A stretch of DNA of 64,000 nt from Phycisphaerae bacterium (GCA_029260215.1 JAJDDQ010000031.1:1-64000); one strand, 5' to 3'. Positions 10,701 through 18,929 are shown, counted from the stretch's first letter. The notes: generated by a model from the letters alone, not told the origin. Numbers and translations are program-made.

Positions 10701-11294
10701 GCCCGGCGTCGGCGTCGCACCCGTGCCGAACGGTCCGCCGTCGGGGCTTCGGGCGATCGAAAACACCGATCCGACAGAACCCTGGTCATTCCATTCGTCG
10801 TGGAACGCGCTCGCGCCGAGCGATTGCATCAGTTCAACGTCGGGATCATCGCCCGTGCCGTAGACGATCACGTCGCGGAGATTGACGGCCGTCGGCGGAC
10901 CCTGCGACGACCACTCGGTGATGAGTCCCGTGTACAATGCCACTGCGTCCGGGCCGTTCTGGATCAGGTTGCTGCCGCCCGTGCCGATGAGGATGTCCAC
11001 CTCCGCGACAGCCGACCCACCCACGACGAGATATTCCCCCGCGGGCAGAATCCCGATCAGTTGAACCGCACGGTACGAACCGTTGATGACCGGAAGCGTG
11101 TTGTCGCCGCCGTTGAAGAAGACCAGCACATGCGGCGTGACAGCCAGGTTGACCGTGCCGGGGCCGGAGTTGTAAATCTCGACGAATTCCTCGGTGTCGG
11201 TTCCGAACTGATCGACATCGAGTTCGTTGATATACAACTCGGCTGTGACCGACCCAACGGACAGAAGAATGGCGATAACCGTTCTGAGGAACAT
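7749..11294 (-). CDS. Giant secreted lamin-tail-domain protein with cysteine modules and dockerin-like tail
   Basis: A protein of 1181 residues with an N-terminal signal peptide (MFLRTVIAILLSVGSVTA). I count four lamin-tail-like domains, opening with ELYINELDVDQFGTDTEEFV, IVITEVMHTPG, LVSINEIDYVQAGTDTREYV and PIKINEIRRDDASLDDMEFI. A cadherin-like segment (LEDATILHANTTTPVPVSL..., ~210-310) follows the first. Between the later domains are five cysteine modules of the form ACCLPxGxC...C...C. The end carries two calcium-loop motifs (GDGTGDGTID, DFDLDGDVDLDD). Such proteins are extracellular adhesive or structural components; no catalytic site is visible. It is 9 bases downstream of the M14 carboxypeptidase gene and in the same operon. 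Confidence 0.8.
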   Translation of the reverse strand: MFLRTVIAILLSVGSVTAELYINELDVDQFGTDTEEFVEIYNSGPGTVNLAVTPHVLVFFNGGDNTLPVINGSYRAVQLIGILPAGEYLVVGGSAVAEVDILIGTGGSNLIQNGPDAVALYTGLITEWSSQGPPTAVNLRDVIVYGTGDDPDVELMQSLGASAFHDEWNDQGSVGSVFSIARSPDGGPFGTGATPTPGASNDADPPLFSLEDATILHANTTTPVPVSLRGQGGVGTLRFRVRTLPQSGQLFVNQSSLTTSSQLPLIVVGPLTYLPPSGFNGVTSFMFDVVDALDRISDPAVQELAVQAGGGIVITEVMHTPGTGQSPQDQRVFEFVEVFNHTNSAISLTRLDTLVAKNVDTTGNLVIDGSPSVVPAQSMRVIAPGGLFPGSDEAFRCEWGLSESDIIRIPHERYENMFRGSRLLLFGENDVLLDAVSFSPGDFWALVRGASQSVRASLLKLTGGNFDAVGNDPIILWIYTGPKNFVGLRFSYSGVGLGSPGFVPAGYNEGFQPLPECLPPPLGACCLPNGTCAVLSEFVCFDLGGMYNADHTPCADVKPCSQPPVGACCMPNGACLEMNTVDCIDFAGTLEGAGDTCSGVSCTPSLLVSINEIDYVQAGTDTREYVELYGRPGLSLFGYDLALYNAAPNQLSLYRIIPLKAFMPDDGYFVIGSANVPNVDQIEFTVESIQNGSPDGIALIAPLGDIAEALAYGDSFTAVNGPAEGVFFESIGVEDVAPPDGGPAQEIVLQRIPNGAGAWTVTTDGGFGPDGTPGAINTRPLPAPYGACCLPDGSCISFVEALVCETAGGGYVGDGSECTGTCPELFGACCRIDGSCIDTTTAVCDAVAGMFFQPGTTCSDVACELTVEGACCLADGACVITLPNGCGDVSGTYMGDATTCSGPICGALQPIKINEIRRDDASLDDMEFIELYGPGGVGLEEYTLIVIEGDSSLAGQQGRIDKVWPLLGESVPNDGFFVLGDSAVAEADFVIGDINQLENGTGTILLIRNYDQGLYPQGTDIDFDNDGFADAPIALGEIVDGIGFADDGIDDDPSDAVYFGVVTIGPEKSAAPAGVARVFNGFDTESPSDFCTLSLAGDGTDGGVIPSPGSPNTCFGCAMQGDGTGDGTIDLHDFAVFQVCRSQIAKKPDCEFDVACLCVDFDLDGDVDLDDFASFFALTFP

Positions 11295-11303
11295 GCAGCC
11301 ATT

Positions 11304-13058
11304 CTAATCATCTGCCAGTCGAATCTCCGTGGAAATATTGGCGGCTTTGTCACTGGTGTACAAAACTGTCACCGGCCCTTCGCCAACCACGATCCAGCGC
11401 AGCAGGAGCGTCCTGCGTCCGCCGACACCCTTCGGAACCCAGATACGTTGCGGATTGTGCTTGGTGAGCGTCTTGGGCGCAGAATAGCGATCGGAACGAA
11501 CGCCCGATGCGATAACCGTAGCATCGCCGCCACCCAACGTGGAAAGCACCGCAAAATCGCGGGCACCGATCTTCTTCTCAGCCGATCGACCGCTGACTGT
11601 AGGGATAAGGCGGTCATTGCGGATTTCAACGTCTACCTGCCACAGATTCTCGCCGATCGAGGTGGCACGCGCGTCGGCAAACGTGAGCAGCGGCATCTGA
11701 TCCGCGTGATAAAGCGTAAAGGCGGTGTTGCGGTGGCAAATTTCTTCCAGCATGAACGTCGGCGGGACGCGCGACGAGTACTGATTCCATCCCCCGATTT
11801 CCACCGTGCCGTATTTCGGATGCTCGTACTCCGTAAATTCGGTAAAAGTCTGCCCAAAGTCGAGATGGTCTGCGAAATCGTAGCGTTCCTTCCGCCCGCC
11901 CCCGCGACGAAAACCTCGCTCCGTCTTCTTTCCCATGTATTGAGCGCTGGACCACAGTTCGTTCGTAAATGTGAAAATGCCAAGTCCTTCGTACGCCCAG
12001 GTGACGAATCCGCCGTGAACCTCGTACAAGTCCTTGTACAAAACCATGTAGTCGTAGAACGGCAGGATGCTTTCGCCGGTCTTGCCCAGCTCGTCGTACA
12101 CGCGGACATCCGATCGCGGGTAGTCAGCCACGCGATCCTTCGTCCCAGGCCCGCGAAGGATCATCCCCCCAGAGTTGTGATACGATTGGACAGCCGCCAC
12201 GTTGGCATGGTCCACGAGAAAGCGCCCGATGCTCTCCGTCTCCGGGTAAGAAAACGGATAATCGCCCGCCCCATACTGAATATGGTTCGGTTGCCAGTCC
12301 GAAGGCCAATTACGGTTCATGTCGTAGCCGCCCGGGCCATCCTCGTTGATCCTGCCGTCCCCGTCGTTGTCAACGCCCTCCGAACCGAGACGCTCGTATT
12401 CGCCCTTCACATCCGCAGGTACGCGCTCCATCATGCGCGGGTCATCAGCCGACCGCCGCCATCGGCCATTCGGATTCTTCTTCCACATCGTGGTGATGTA
12501 CCCGTCGCCGTCCAGATCGTCAGGCCCATCCTCATCGTAAAGCCCGTCGTAGTCGTTGTCCGTGGGCGATTGGCCCGTACGCGATGAATGCGGCGTGTTC
12601 GGCTCATCAAACCAGTAGGCCCGACCATCGGGGTTGACCATCGGCAGAATGTAAAACGCACGCTGATCGACCAGCTCCGTAATCTTCTTCACAACACCGT
12701 AGTTCTTGGTGAGATACCAGATCGTGTAGAGACACGTTTCAGTGCCCTGCACTTCGTTCCCGTGGACATTGGCATCAATGTAGATAGCCGGCTTGTCGCG
12801 ATCGTCACCCGTCTCCGGGTTGTTGATCGTCATCAGCCACATATCCCGGCCCTGAACACTCTTGCCGATGCTCTTGAGCGTGAGTAAATCCGGGTAGGCA
12901 CGCTGGAGGAGCCACAACGCATCGACCACTTCGTCATAATTGTAAAATCGGTTGAATTCGAGCGGGGCGCGGCTGGGCACGTTCGGCTGAGCGAGCACCC
13001 CCACCGGTGAAATCACCACGGCTGCAACCGCCGCCAGTACCATCTTACGCACGATCAT
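11304..13058 (-). CDS. Secreted M14-family zinc carboxypeptidase
   Basis: A 584-residue exported metallopeptidase. AAGGAGG lies 6 bases before the ATG, and the ATG overlaps the upstream stop (ATGA). The signal peptide ends near VLAQP (~24). Zinc ligands of the M14 fold are all present: HGNE at 99-102 and the third histidine at 294 (QSYHNSGG). The substrate-binding NRN motif (DMNRNW, ~246-251) and the catalytic glutamate E367 (FTNELW) are intact. Acidic insertions resembling calcium loops (DNDYDGLYDEDGPDDLDGDG, DNDGDGRINEDGPGG) interrupt the domain between the zinc motif and NRN. The C-terminal ~120 residues form an extra beta domain. It likely trims extracellular peptides. Tandem with a catalytically degenerate paralogue. 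Confidence 0.88.
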   Translation of the reverse strand: MIVRKMVLAAVAAVVISPVGVLAQPNVPSRAPLEFNRFYNYDEVVDALWLLQRAYPDLLTLKSIGKSVQGRDMWLMTINNPETGDDRDKPAIYIDANVHGNEVQGTETCLYTIWYLTKNYGVVKKITELVDQRAFYILPMVNPDGRAYWFDEPNTPHSSRTGQSPTDNDYDGLYDEDGPDDLDGDGYITTMWKKNPNGRWRRSADDPRMMERVPADVKGEYERLGSEGVDNDGDGRINEDGPGGYDMNRNWPSDWQPNHIQYGAGDYPFSYPETESIGRFLVDHANVAAVQSYHNSGGMILRGPGTKDRVADYPRSDVRVYDELGKTGESILPFYDYMVLYKDLYEVHGGFVTWAYEGLGIFTFTNELWSSAQYMGKKTERGFRRGGGRKERYDFADHLDFGQTFTEFTEYEHPKYGTVEIGGWNQYSSRVPPTFMLEEICHRNTAFTLYHADQMPLLTFADARATSIGENLWQVDVEIRNDRLIPTVSGRSAEKKIGARDFAVLSTLGGGDATVIASGVRSDRYSAPKTLTKHNPQRIWVPKGVGGRRTLLLRWIVVGEGPVTVLYTSDKAANISTEIRLADD

Positions 13059-14860
13059 CGCACGCCTCCTTCCGTCGACTTCAGGGCAATGGACCGCGTG
13101 AAGTCTCCGTATTTCTCGCTGTAGACCTGAAGCGTGACGCTGTCCTCCGCACTGTTACGCACCAGCCAGCGCACGCGATGCACCCCACCGCGACCGTCCA
13201 CATTCCAAACCCTCTGCAAACGCTCACCACCGAGCAGCACACCAGCCCCCACATCGAGCGTCACCACAATAGGCCTGACACGACGATTCACCTGCGCGAT
13301 CTTCAAACCCGTCGGGAAGTAGCCGCTGTTCGTCAAATTGGCTTTGATCTCAAAAACCCCGTCGTGCAGCTTGGCCACTTCCACATTCTCGACCGAGACC
13401 TGCGGCAGTCGCCCGCCGACATCGAGCAGGAACTTCACCTGCCCCTCGGCGATTTTGTCCAGTTGATCGGCAGGAGGATCAGCCTTGAAATAAGGCACGA
13501 AACCGCCAATCTCCACATCGCCCAGCGTCGGATGCTTGAAAGACCGCCAGGGCACGAATCCTTCACCGCCGCGAACATCGTCACTGTATGTCAGCCACGC
13601 CAACGCCTCTTTGATATCCCCGGACTCCTTGTCAGCCTTTTTCTTGCCCGCCCGTCCGCGCCGTTTTTTTCCGTGCCCGTGCCCGTGCCCGTGCCCGTCC
13701 TTATCCTTCACCTTGGATTCGGGCTCATCATCTTCTGCGGCTGATTCAGCCTCACCGTCCGCCTCGTCCGCCTCATCTTTTTGAGGCTCGGGTCTTCGCC
13801 AGGCAGTTACCGCAAAAGACGGGATGCCGTACTGTGCGTACGCCCAAGAATGAAAAGCACCAGCCCCGTCAACCTCATCAGCTTTCTCAATGCCCGTCAG
13901 CTCCTTGAATCGCTCGCCGATGAACGAAAAAATGGCTGCGTCTTCCTCCATGACCGTCACCGGGGCTTCACCCGTCGCGTCCTTTTTTCCGCCCTTGTCG
14001 ACATTGAGCACGTTGTTGTGTTTGCCCAGCGTGATGGCCGCTGCGATGTGCGGGTGATCGATCACAAAGTTGATCAACGCACGCGACTCCGGCTCACAAA
14101 GCTGATAAGGGCCTGCCCCCTCCGCATGCTCGCGGTAACCGTGCGGAAAATTCGCGTTCAAATCCACGCCGCCGATCGGGTCTTCGTTGTACTCACCGTC
14201 GCCGTCGTTATCGATCCCCTCGACATAGACTTTGTAAACGGGCGTCTCATCCTTCGCACGGTCAGCCGACCTGAGCAATCGCGGCTCCTTCGCGTCGAGC
14301 ATGTACGTCGCCTCCGGATCGACGACGCGCATCATGGTAATCAAACCATCCCCGTTCAAATCGTCCGGACCGTCCTCATCCGCCACGCCGTCGCGATCGT
14401 CATCCACAGGCCTGCCGGTCAATCGCGATTCTGATAAAGGCATGGCGAATCGCCGGTCCCACGCATCGGCATTGACGACACAAACCACATAGACCGTGTG
14501 ACGGCCCAGCAGCGCACGGGCGGCTTCATCCTCGGAATCGTATCGTTTCAGAATTTTCTCCGCGATGCGCAGCGCGGTCTCGCCGCTGGCGTTGCGATCC
14601 CCGTCCAGACCGCCGACCACCAGAACAGCCGTTCGCGCCTGCGGCTCGATGTCGCCATCCGCAGCCAGCGTCAGAACGTACAGTTCGCGCCCGCCGCGAC
14701 TTTGTCCGAATGTTTCCACTGAAGCTGCCGCGTACGTATCCGCGATCCGATTCAACTCACGTGTGAGCGATTCGTAGTCGTGATAGTCCGCCCGCGAACT
14801 CGTCGTCAGACATAGGATGCAACCGAGTGAAAAGAGGCTGCGGAATCGTCCAGGAAGCAT
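13055..14860 (-). CDS. Degenerate M14 carboxypeptidase-like protein
   Basis: A 601-residue paralogue of the next gene. The start at 14860 has GGGAG upstream and opens a signal peptide (MLPGRFRSLFSLGCILCLTTSSRA); the frame is open further upstream but without signal or family match. The M14 scaffold and the acidic DxDGDG insertions are kept, but key residues are not. The zinc motif HxxE reads DGDR (~86-89), NRN reads NAN (DLNANF), and the catalytic Glu segment reads SFAVTAW. The third histidine (GKHNN) may remain. A hydrophilic insert with alternating Gly-His (GHGHGHGHG) and Lys/Arg runs sits around residues 385-410. It is probably a non-catalytic binding or partner protein. The two genes overlap by ATGA. 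Confidence 0.78.
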   Translation of the reverse strand: MLPGRFRSLFSLGCILCLTTSSRADYHDYESLTRELNRIADTYAAASVETFGQSRGGRELYVLTLAADGDIEPQARTAVLVVGGLDGDRNASGETALRIAEKILKRYDSEDEAARALLGRHTVYVVCVVNADAWDRRFAMPLSESRLTGRPVDDDRDGVADEDGPDDLNGDGLITMMRVVDPEATYMLDAKEPRLLRSADRAKDETPVYKVYVEGIDNDGDGEYNEDPIGGVDLNANFPHGYREHAEGAGPYQLCEPESRALINFVIDHPHIAAAITLGKHNNVLNVDKGGKKDATGEAPVTVMEEDAAIFSFIGERFKELTGIEKADEVDGAGAFHSWAYAQYGIPSFAVTAWRRPEPQKDEADEADGEAESAAEDDEPESKVKDKDGHGHGHGHGKKRRGRAGKKKADKESGDIKEALAWLTYSDDVRGGEGFVPWRSFKHPTLGDVEIGGFVPYFKADPPADQLDKIAEGQVKFLLDVGGRLPQVSVENVEVAKLHDGVFEIKANLTNSGYFPTGLKIAQVNRRVRPIVVTLDVGAGVLLGGERLQRVWNVDGRGGVHRVRWLVRNSAEDSVTLQVYSEKYGDFTRSIALKSTEGGVR

Positions 14861-14972
14861 TGCATCGTCTCCCGTGTTGGGTTGACAGCCGCACCGATTC
14901 CACCAATCAGCACAGCAGTTCTGAAGGCCCGAGTGCAGCATCAACTTCGCTATTAAGGGATTCACTCCCTCC

Positions 14973-14998
14973 GAGCCGCGAACTTCAGTTCGCGCGGA
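14973..14998 (+). repeat. Dispersed 26-base palindromic repeat, copy 1
   Basis: Begins GAGCCGCGAACT and ends GTTCGCGCGGA around a GCGAACTTCAGTTCGC hairpin core. Further copies are at 17921, 44643 (inverted) and 47826, all in intergenic gaps. The surrounding gap 14861-15202 shows no gene I can support. Confidence 0.75.
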
Positions 14999-15202
14999 CT
15001 CCGGATTCGCGACCACTGCAAACCGCTCGTGCGTTGACGCGCGCCATTCGACGGGTGGCATGCCCGCCTCGGCGGTGGGCATGTTGCGCCAAAAGCACAC
15101 TCACGCCCGCAGCAACAACGCACACATCCGGCAGGGCGACGATAGCCCAACGCCCGCACGGTTTCAACCCAACACGCCGAGCCGACACATTCGCACGATA
15201 CG

Positions 15203-16303
15203 TCAGAAATTGTAATAGCTGTAGTAGTGATCCAGGATGGCACCATCGACATTGAAGACGTACGCCAGCAAAGCAGACCGCATCCACATGCCGTTGCGCA
15301 TCTGGTTCCAGTATTTGGCGCGCGGGTCGGTATCGTAGAACGTGTCGAGTTCCTGTCGCCGAGGCAGAGGATGCAGGATAGCCAGGTCTTTCTTGAGCAT
15401 CGGCTCCAACTCGCGCGTCAGAGAGAACCGTGAAAGGTCGATCTTGCCCGACTCACCTTTCTGATCGTGCTCGTCCTGAAGGCGCGTCATGTACACCGCG
15501 TCGCATTCGCCCACGACCTCGGGAAGATCGAACTTCAACGCATAGTCAACCTCGGATCGATCGAGATACTCAACAATATCCTCGCCAATCTGCAGCGACT
15601 CCGGTGCCACAAAGAGCAACCGAACATCAGGATAGCGCGTGAGCAGGTAAGCCAGCGAACGCACCGTACGCCCGCGAGCCAGATCGCCGACGAACGCGAT
15701 GGTTTTGCCCGCAAATAAATTGCGCTCCGGATCCTGCCGAACACGATCCGCCAGCGACTCGGCGAAACACCGGTAAAGCGTGTAAATGTCCAGCATCGCC
15801 TGCGTCGGATGTTGATCCTTGCCCGAGCCGCCGTTGAGGATCGGAATCGTCCGGGACATGCCGTTGAGCATGTTGGCCATCTGCTCGGCGAAGCCCTCCG
15901 ACGGATGACGCATGATGACAATGTCGAAGTACTGGCTTAACGCGCGAACGGTGTCCTCTTCCGATTCACCCTTCACCTCCGACGACGTCGACGGATCGCG
16001 CACATCGTTGTACGGCATGCCCAGCACCTGACAAGCCGCCGCAAACGAAAGATACGTGCGCGTCGACGGCTGAATGAAGTATAGCATAGCCCGCTTGTGG
16101 GAGAGAATCGTGTTGAGAAAACGCGCGCCCGCCCGGGCGTCGGCAATGATGCGCGTCATCTCGGAGATGCGGCAAAGGTGATCGATCAGCTCACGATCGA
16201 ATTGCTGGGCCAAAATAACGTGATAAAGGCGGTCGTCCCGATTCAGGAGACGAACACGACGCCTCGTTGGCAGATTTGCTGGGTCTTCCGGTCGTATGTC
16301 CAT
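15203..16303 (-). CDS. pyrB: Aspartate carbamoyltransferase
   Basis: Catalyses carbamoyl phosphate + L-aspartate to N-carbamoyl-aspartate, the committed step of pyrimidine synthesis, in the cytosol. The carbamoyl-phosphate loop IQPSTRT is at ~77-83, the mobile lysine loop STSSEVKGES at ~105-114, HPTQAMLDIYT at ~165, and the aspartate loop HPLPR at ~310. These assign it to the ATCase/OTCase superfamily; KGE and HPLPR favour aspartate over ornithine carbamoyltransferase. At 366 residues it is ~50 longer than the usual catalytic chain, with extra residues at both ends (C-terminus Tyr-rich, DHYYSYYNF). No pyrI or pyrC lies beside it, so it stands alone here. Confidence 0.85.
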   Translation of the reverse strand: MDIRPEDPANLPTRRRVRLLNRDDRLYHVILAQQFDRELIDHLCRISEMTRIIADARAGARFLNTILSHKRAMLYFIQPSTRTYLSFAAACQVLGMPYNDVRDPSTSSEVKGESEEDTVRALSQYFDIVIMRHPSEGFAEQMANMLNGMSRTIPILNGGSGKDQHPTQAMLDIYTLYRCFAESLADRVRQDPERNLFAGKTIAFVGDLARGRTVRSLAYLLTRYPDVRLLFVAPESLQIGEDIVEYLDRSEVDYALKFDLPEVVGECDAVYMTRLQDEHDQKGESGKIDLSRFSLTRELEPMLKKDLAILHPLPRRQELDTFYDTDPRAKYWNQMRNGMWMRSALLAYVFNVDGAILDHYYSYYNF

Positions 16304-16382
16304 GCTGACTGCCCGGATCGATTCGCACCGGGGTACACGCCTCTACTGGCCGACTCGCAGTGCGGCCGCACCCATCACAGCC

Positions 16383-16426
16383 AACCTCTTTCTCCCCTCC
16401 TTTAGAAGGAGGGGCCGGGGGAGGTT
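16383..16426. repeat. Intergenic pyrimidine/purine inverted repeat
   Basis: CCCCTCCTT-TAG-AAGGAGGGG (16394-16414) is a perfect 9-bp stem nested in a weaker outer pair AACCTC/GAGGTT. A related C/G-rich motif (CCCCCTTCTCATGGGGG) follows at about 16466-16484. It lies upstream of waaA and of the divergent pyrB. Likely a dispersed repeat, possibly also affecting transcription. Confidence 0.5.
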
Positions 16427-16599
16427 CTTTCGCGAATAGTCGCGGCTGTCCTGGCCCCCCTCGATTCCCCCTTCTCATGGGGGGAACGTAAGACGCCTCA
16501 AATCATGTGCCCCGCAAGCGCGCATTACACCGCTGTTTTTCAGGCATGTCAATCAATGCGTTGTCCCAGCCGCCGGTGTCGTCTAGCATCCCGCTCATC

Positions 16600-17898
16600 A
16601 TGCGCTGGCTTGCCAATGCTCTTTACCTGCCCGCCGCCCTCTGCTACACGCCCGTGCTCGCCTATCAAATGATCGCCCAGCGCAAGAATCGCCAAGGATG
16701 GCGGCAACGCACAGGCCGACCGGACCTGCCCCCGGCACAAAGGCCCAGAATCTGGGTTCACGCAGTCTCACTCGGCGAAATAAACGCAGCCAGAGGCCTC
16801 ATCCAATCCCTCGAAACTGAACAGCCCGCCGTCGAAGTCGTGATTTCCACGACGACCGACACTGGTTTTCGTCGGGCGTGCGACTTGTTTGGAAGCCACC
16901 GCGTCTTTCGCTACCCGCTCGATTTCAGTTGGATGGTCGCCCGCGCTTTGTCGCATGTGAATCCGACGCTCATCGTGCTGATGGAACTCGAAGTCTGGTA
17001 CAACTTCGTCCACATCGCCGCCTCGCGCAACATCCCCCTCGCCGTCGTCAACGGACGGCTGACCGAGCGCAGCGCGAAGCGATTGGCTCTGCTGGGCACA
17101 TTTTCGCGATCCATGTTTCAAGAGCTCGCCTGGGTCGGAGCGCAGGATGAGACCATCGCCGAGCGCTTCGTGCGCGTCGGCACGCCCCGCGAACGCGTCA
17201 AAGTCACTGGGTCAGTCAAATGGGACACCGCCGACATAACCGATTCCGTCGCCGGTTCGCCGGAGTTAGCCGATGCGTTCGGGCTGGATCGCTCCCGCCC
17301 GCTCTGGGTCTGCGGCAGCACGGGACCGGGCGAGGAAGCCATGATTCTCGACGCCCACCGCGCGCTCGCCGAGCAAGACCGCGCCCCCACGCTGGCCATC
17401 GTTCCACGCAAACCGGAACGTTTCGAAGAGGTCACCAAACTCATCGAACAGCGAGGCCACCGCTGTCTCCGCCGCTCGCAAAACCCGGACGGCACGCGTC
17501 GCGACCAACCGCCCGCGCGGGACGATATCATTCTCGGCGATACGATGGGCGAACTGCGAAAGCTCTACAGCCTAGCCGACGTTGTGTTCGTCGGGCGCTC
17601 GCTCGTGCCAATGGGCGGGTCCGACCCGATGGAGGTCGCAGCATTAGCCAAGCCGATCATCACAGGCCCGCACATGGAAAACTTCGCCGTCGCGACCGAC
17701 GCACTGCACAAGGAAGGCGCTCTGACCATCGTCGGAAACCCCGAAGAACTCGCATCGGCCGTCCGCCAACAATACTCCAATGCCACCACCGCCAAGGATG
17801 CCGGCAGAAAAGGCCGAACCGTCGTGCTCGATCACCAGGGCGCGACAAAAAGAACAATCAAAGCCCTGACGACGCTCATGCCCCGTCGCAACAACTGA
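16600..17898 (+). CDS. waaA: 3-deoxy-D-manno-octulosonic acid (Kdo) transferase
   Basis: Transfers Kdo from CMP-Kdo to lipid A precursor at the inner membrane. From 16600 it is 432 residues, the normal family length. It opens with the N-terminal membrane anchor (MRWLANALYLPAALCYTPVLAYQM), then IWVHAVSLGEINAARGLI (the catalytic-glutamate region near residue 60). The C-terminal GT-B half contains VCGSTGPGEEAMILDAHR, PRKPERFEEV and the MGGSDPMEVAALAKPIITGPHMENF donor-binding region. Earlier in-frame ATGs at 16507 and 16546 have no good ribosome site either, so the start is uncertain. Its presence indicates an LPS-type outer membrane. Confidence 0.88.
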   Translation: MRWLANALYLPAALCYTPVLAYQMIAQRKNRQGWRQRTGRPDLPPAQRPRIWVHAVSLGEINAARGLIQSLETEQPAVEVVISTTTDTGFRRACDLFGSHRVFRYPLDFSWMVARALSHVNPTLIVLMELEVWYNFVHIAASRNIPLAVVNGRLTERSAKRLALLGTFSRSMFQELAWVGAQDETIAERFVRVGTPRERVKVTGSVKWDTADITDSVAGSPELADAFGLDRSRPLWVCGSTGPGEEAMILDAHRALAEQDRAPTLAIVPRKPERFEEVTKLIEQRGHRCLRRSQNPDGTRRDQPPARDDIILGDTMGELRKLYSLADVVFVGRSLVPMGGSDPMEVAALAKPIITGPHMENFAVATDALHKEGALTIVGNPEELASAVRQQYSNATTAKDAGRKGRTVVLDHQGATKRTIKALTTLMPRRNN

Positions 17899-17920
17899 GT
17901 AATACGGTATTACACCCAAC

Positions 17921-17946
17921 GAGCCGCGGACTTCAGTCCGCGCGGA
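17921..17946 (+). repeat. Dispersed 26-base palindromic repeat, copy 2
   Basis: Same element as at 14973, with paired changes inside the stem: the core reads GCGGACTTCAGTCCGC instead of GCGAACTTCAGTTCGC. The compensating substitution keeps the hairpin. It follows the waaA stop by 22 bases and is convergent with the acetyltransferase gene. Confidence 0.72.
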
Positions 17947-18014
17947 TCCCAAAAACGAATCCGACATGATCGGCAGCACATGCACCAAAGGCAGCATCAA
18001 GCAACGCAGGCCGT

Positions 18015-18599
18015 CTACCCATCCAACGCCGCATCCAGCTTCGCCTTAACCGCCAGCCACTCGCTCGCCACCAGGCTGTACATGATCGAATCCCGCCACG
18101 TCCCGTCCGGGCGAAGCATGTGATGACGCAGCACACCCTCGCGCGTCGCCCCCAATCGTTCGATCGCCCGTTGAGACTGTTCGTTCCGAATATCCGTCTT
18201 GAGTTGCACACGCTCGATGCCAAGCTCTTCAAAGCAAGCAGCCAACAGCAGACGCTTGCAGGCGGTATTCACATGCGTCCGCTGAACACCCGGCGACAAC
18301 CACGTCCAGCCAATCTCCAGACCGCGATGAGCAGGGCGAATATCCAGAAACCGCGTCGAGCCGACAATACGACCGTCCGCAAACGTCACAAAAGGCCACT
18401 CCCGCCCCCCATCGCGCCCGACGATGGCATCCTCAACAATGCGTGTCATAACTGCAACACTGCTCGGCGCACGAATGGGCAGGTGTGTCCAAATCCGCGC
18501 GTCACGCGCCGCCTCCAGCAACCCGTCGACGTGCGACATCGTCATCGCCACAAGCCGAACACCAAACCCGCAAAGCTCCCGAGGCAATCGCTCCTTCAT
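18015..18599 (-). CDS. GNAT acetyltransferase, RimJ/RimL-like
   Basis: A 194-residue cytosolic acetyl-CoA-dependent N-acetyltransferase. I chose the ATG at 18599 (MKERLPREL), 12 codons inside the longest frame. The fold elements are visible: VRLVAMTMSHVDGLLEAA at the start, GRIVGSTRFLDIRPAHRGLEIGWTWLSPGVQRTHVNTACKRLLLAACFEELG over motif A, and QLKTDIRNEQSQRAIERLGATREGVLRHHMLRPDGTWRDSIMYSL at the end. These closely follow the RimJ/RimL and YdaF-type pattern. The real substrate (ribosomal protein or small molecule) cannot be told. Stands alone on this strand. Confidence 0.8.
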   Translation of the reverse strand: MKERLPRELCGFGVRLVAMTMSHVDGLLEAARDARIWTHLPIRAPSSVAVMTRIVEDAIVGRDGGREWPFVTFADGRIVGSTRFLDIRPAHRGLEIGWTWLSPGVQRTHVNTACKRLLLAACFEELGIERVQLKTDIRNEQSQRAIERLGATREGVLRHHMLRPDGTWRDSIMYSLVASEWLAVKAKLDAALDG

Positions 18600-18678
18600 C
18601 AGAGCATCGTATCGCAGCCAAAGGATCAAAAGCAATCGGTGTTGGTCGGGCAGGCGCTTCGCGGTGCGCGCAAAAAAT

Positions 18679-18929
18679 ACCAGGCGAGGGTTGCTCTACG
18701 AACAACCCAAGCCTGGGAGGGAGAGAGAGAGCTTGTGGACGCCCGACGGCCCTCAATTTCGCCGGTGCGCTTCTCCTTGCCAGGCGAGGGCTGCTCTGCG
18801 AGCAACCCAAGCCTGGGAGGGAGAGAGAGAACTATGATCACCCGCCCGCTTTCGCCGTGCGGGGTTGATCGCAATACCAGGCGAGGGTTGCTCTACGAAC
18901 AACCCAAGCCTGGGAGGGAGAGAGAGAGA
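18679..18929. repeat. Three-copy array of a ~53-base nested-hairpin repeat
   Basis: Copies at 18679-18731, 18780-18831 and 18877-18929, spaced 101 and 97 bases apart. Each has an outer stem CCAGGC/GCCTGG, an inner stem GGGTTGCTC/GAACAACCC around a TAC loop, and a purine tail GGAGGGAGAGAGAGA. Copy 2 differs at several inner-stem positions (GGGCTGCTC-TGC-GAGCAACCC). The spacers are not alike. Apart from this array I see no gene in 18600-19035. Confidence 0.75.

Noticed and set aside
10644-12587. Plus-strand open frame of 647 codons
   Set aside because: Entirely antisense to the lamin-tail and M14 genes, which have clear domains. Low-complexity Arg/Val composition typical of a complement frame in GC-rich DNA.
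18679-18929. CRISPR array
   Set aside because: Only three units with self-complementary ~53-base repeats and unequal spacing, no cas genes anywhere in the window, and repeats that diverge from each other.
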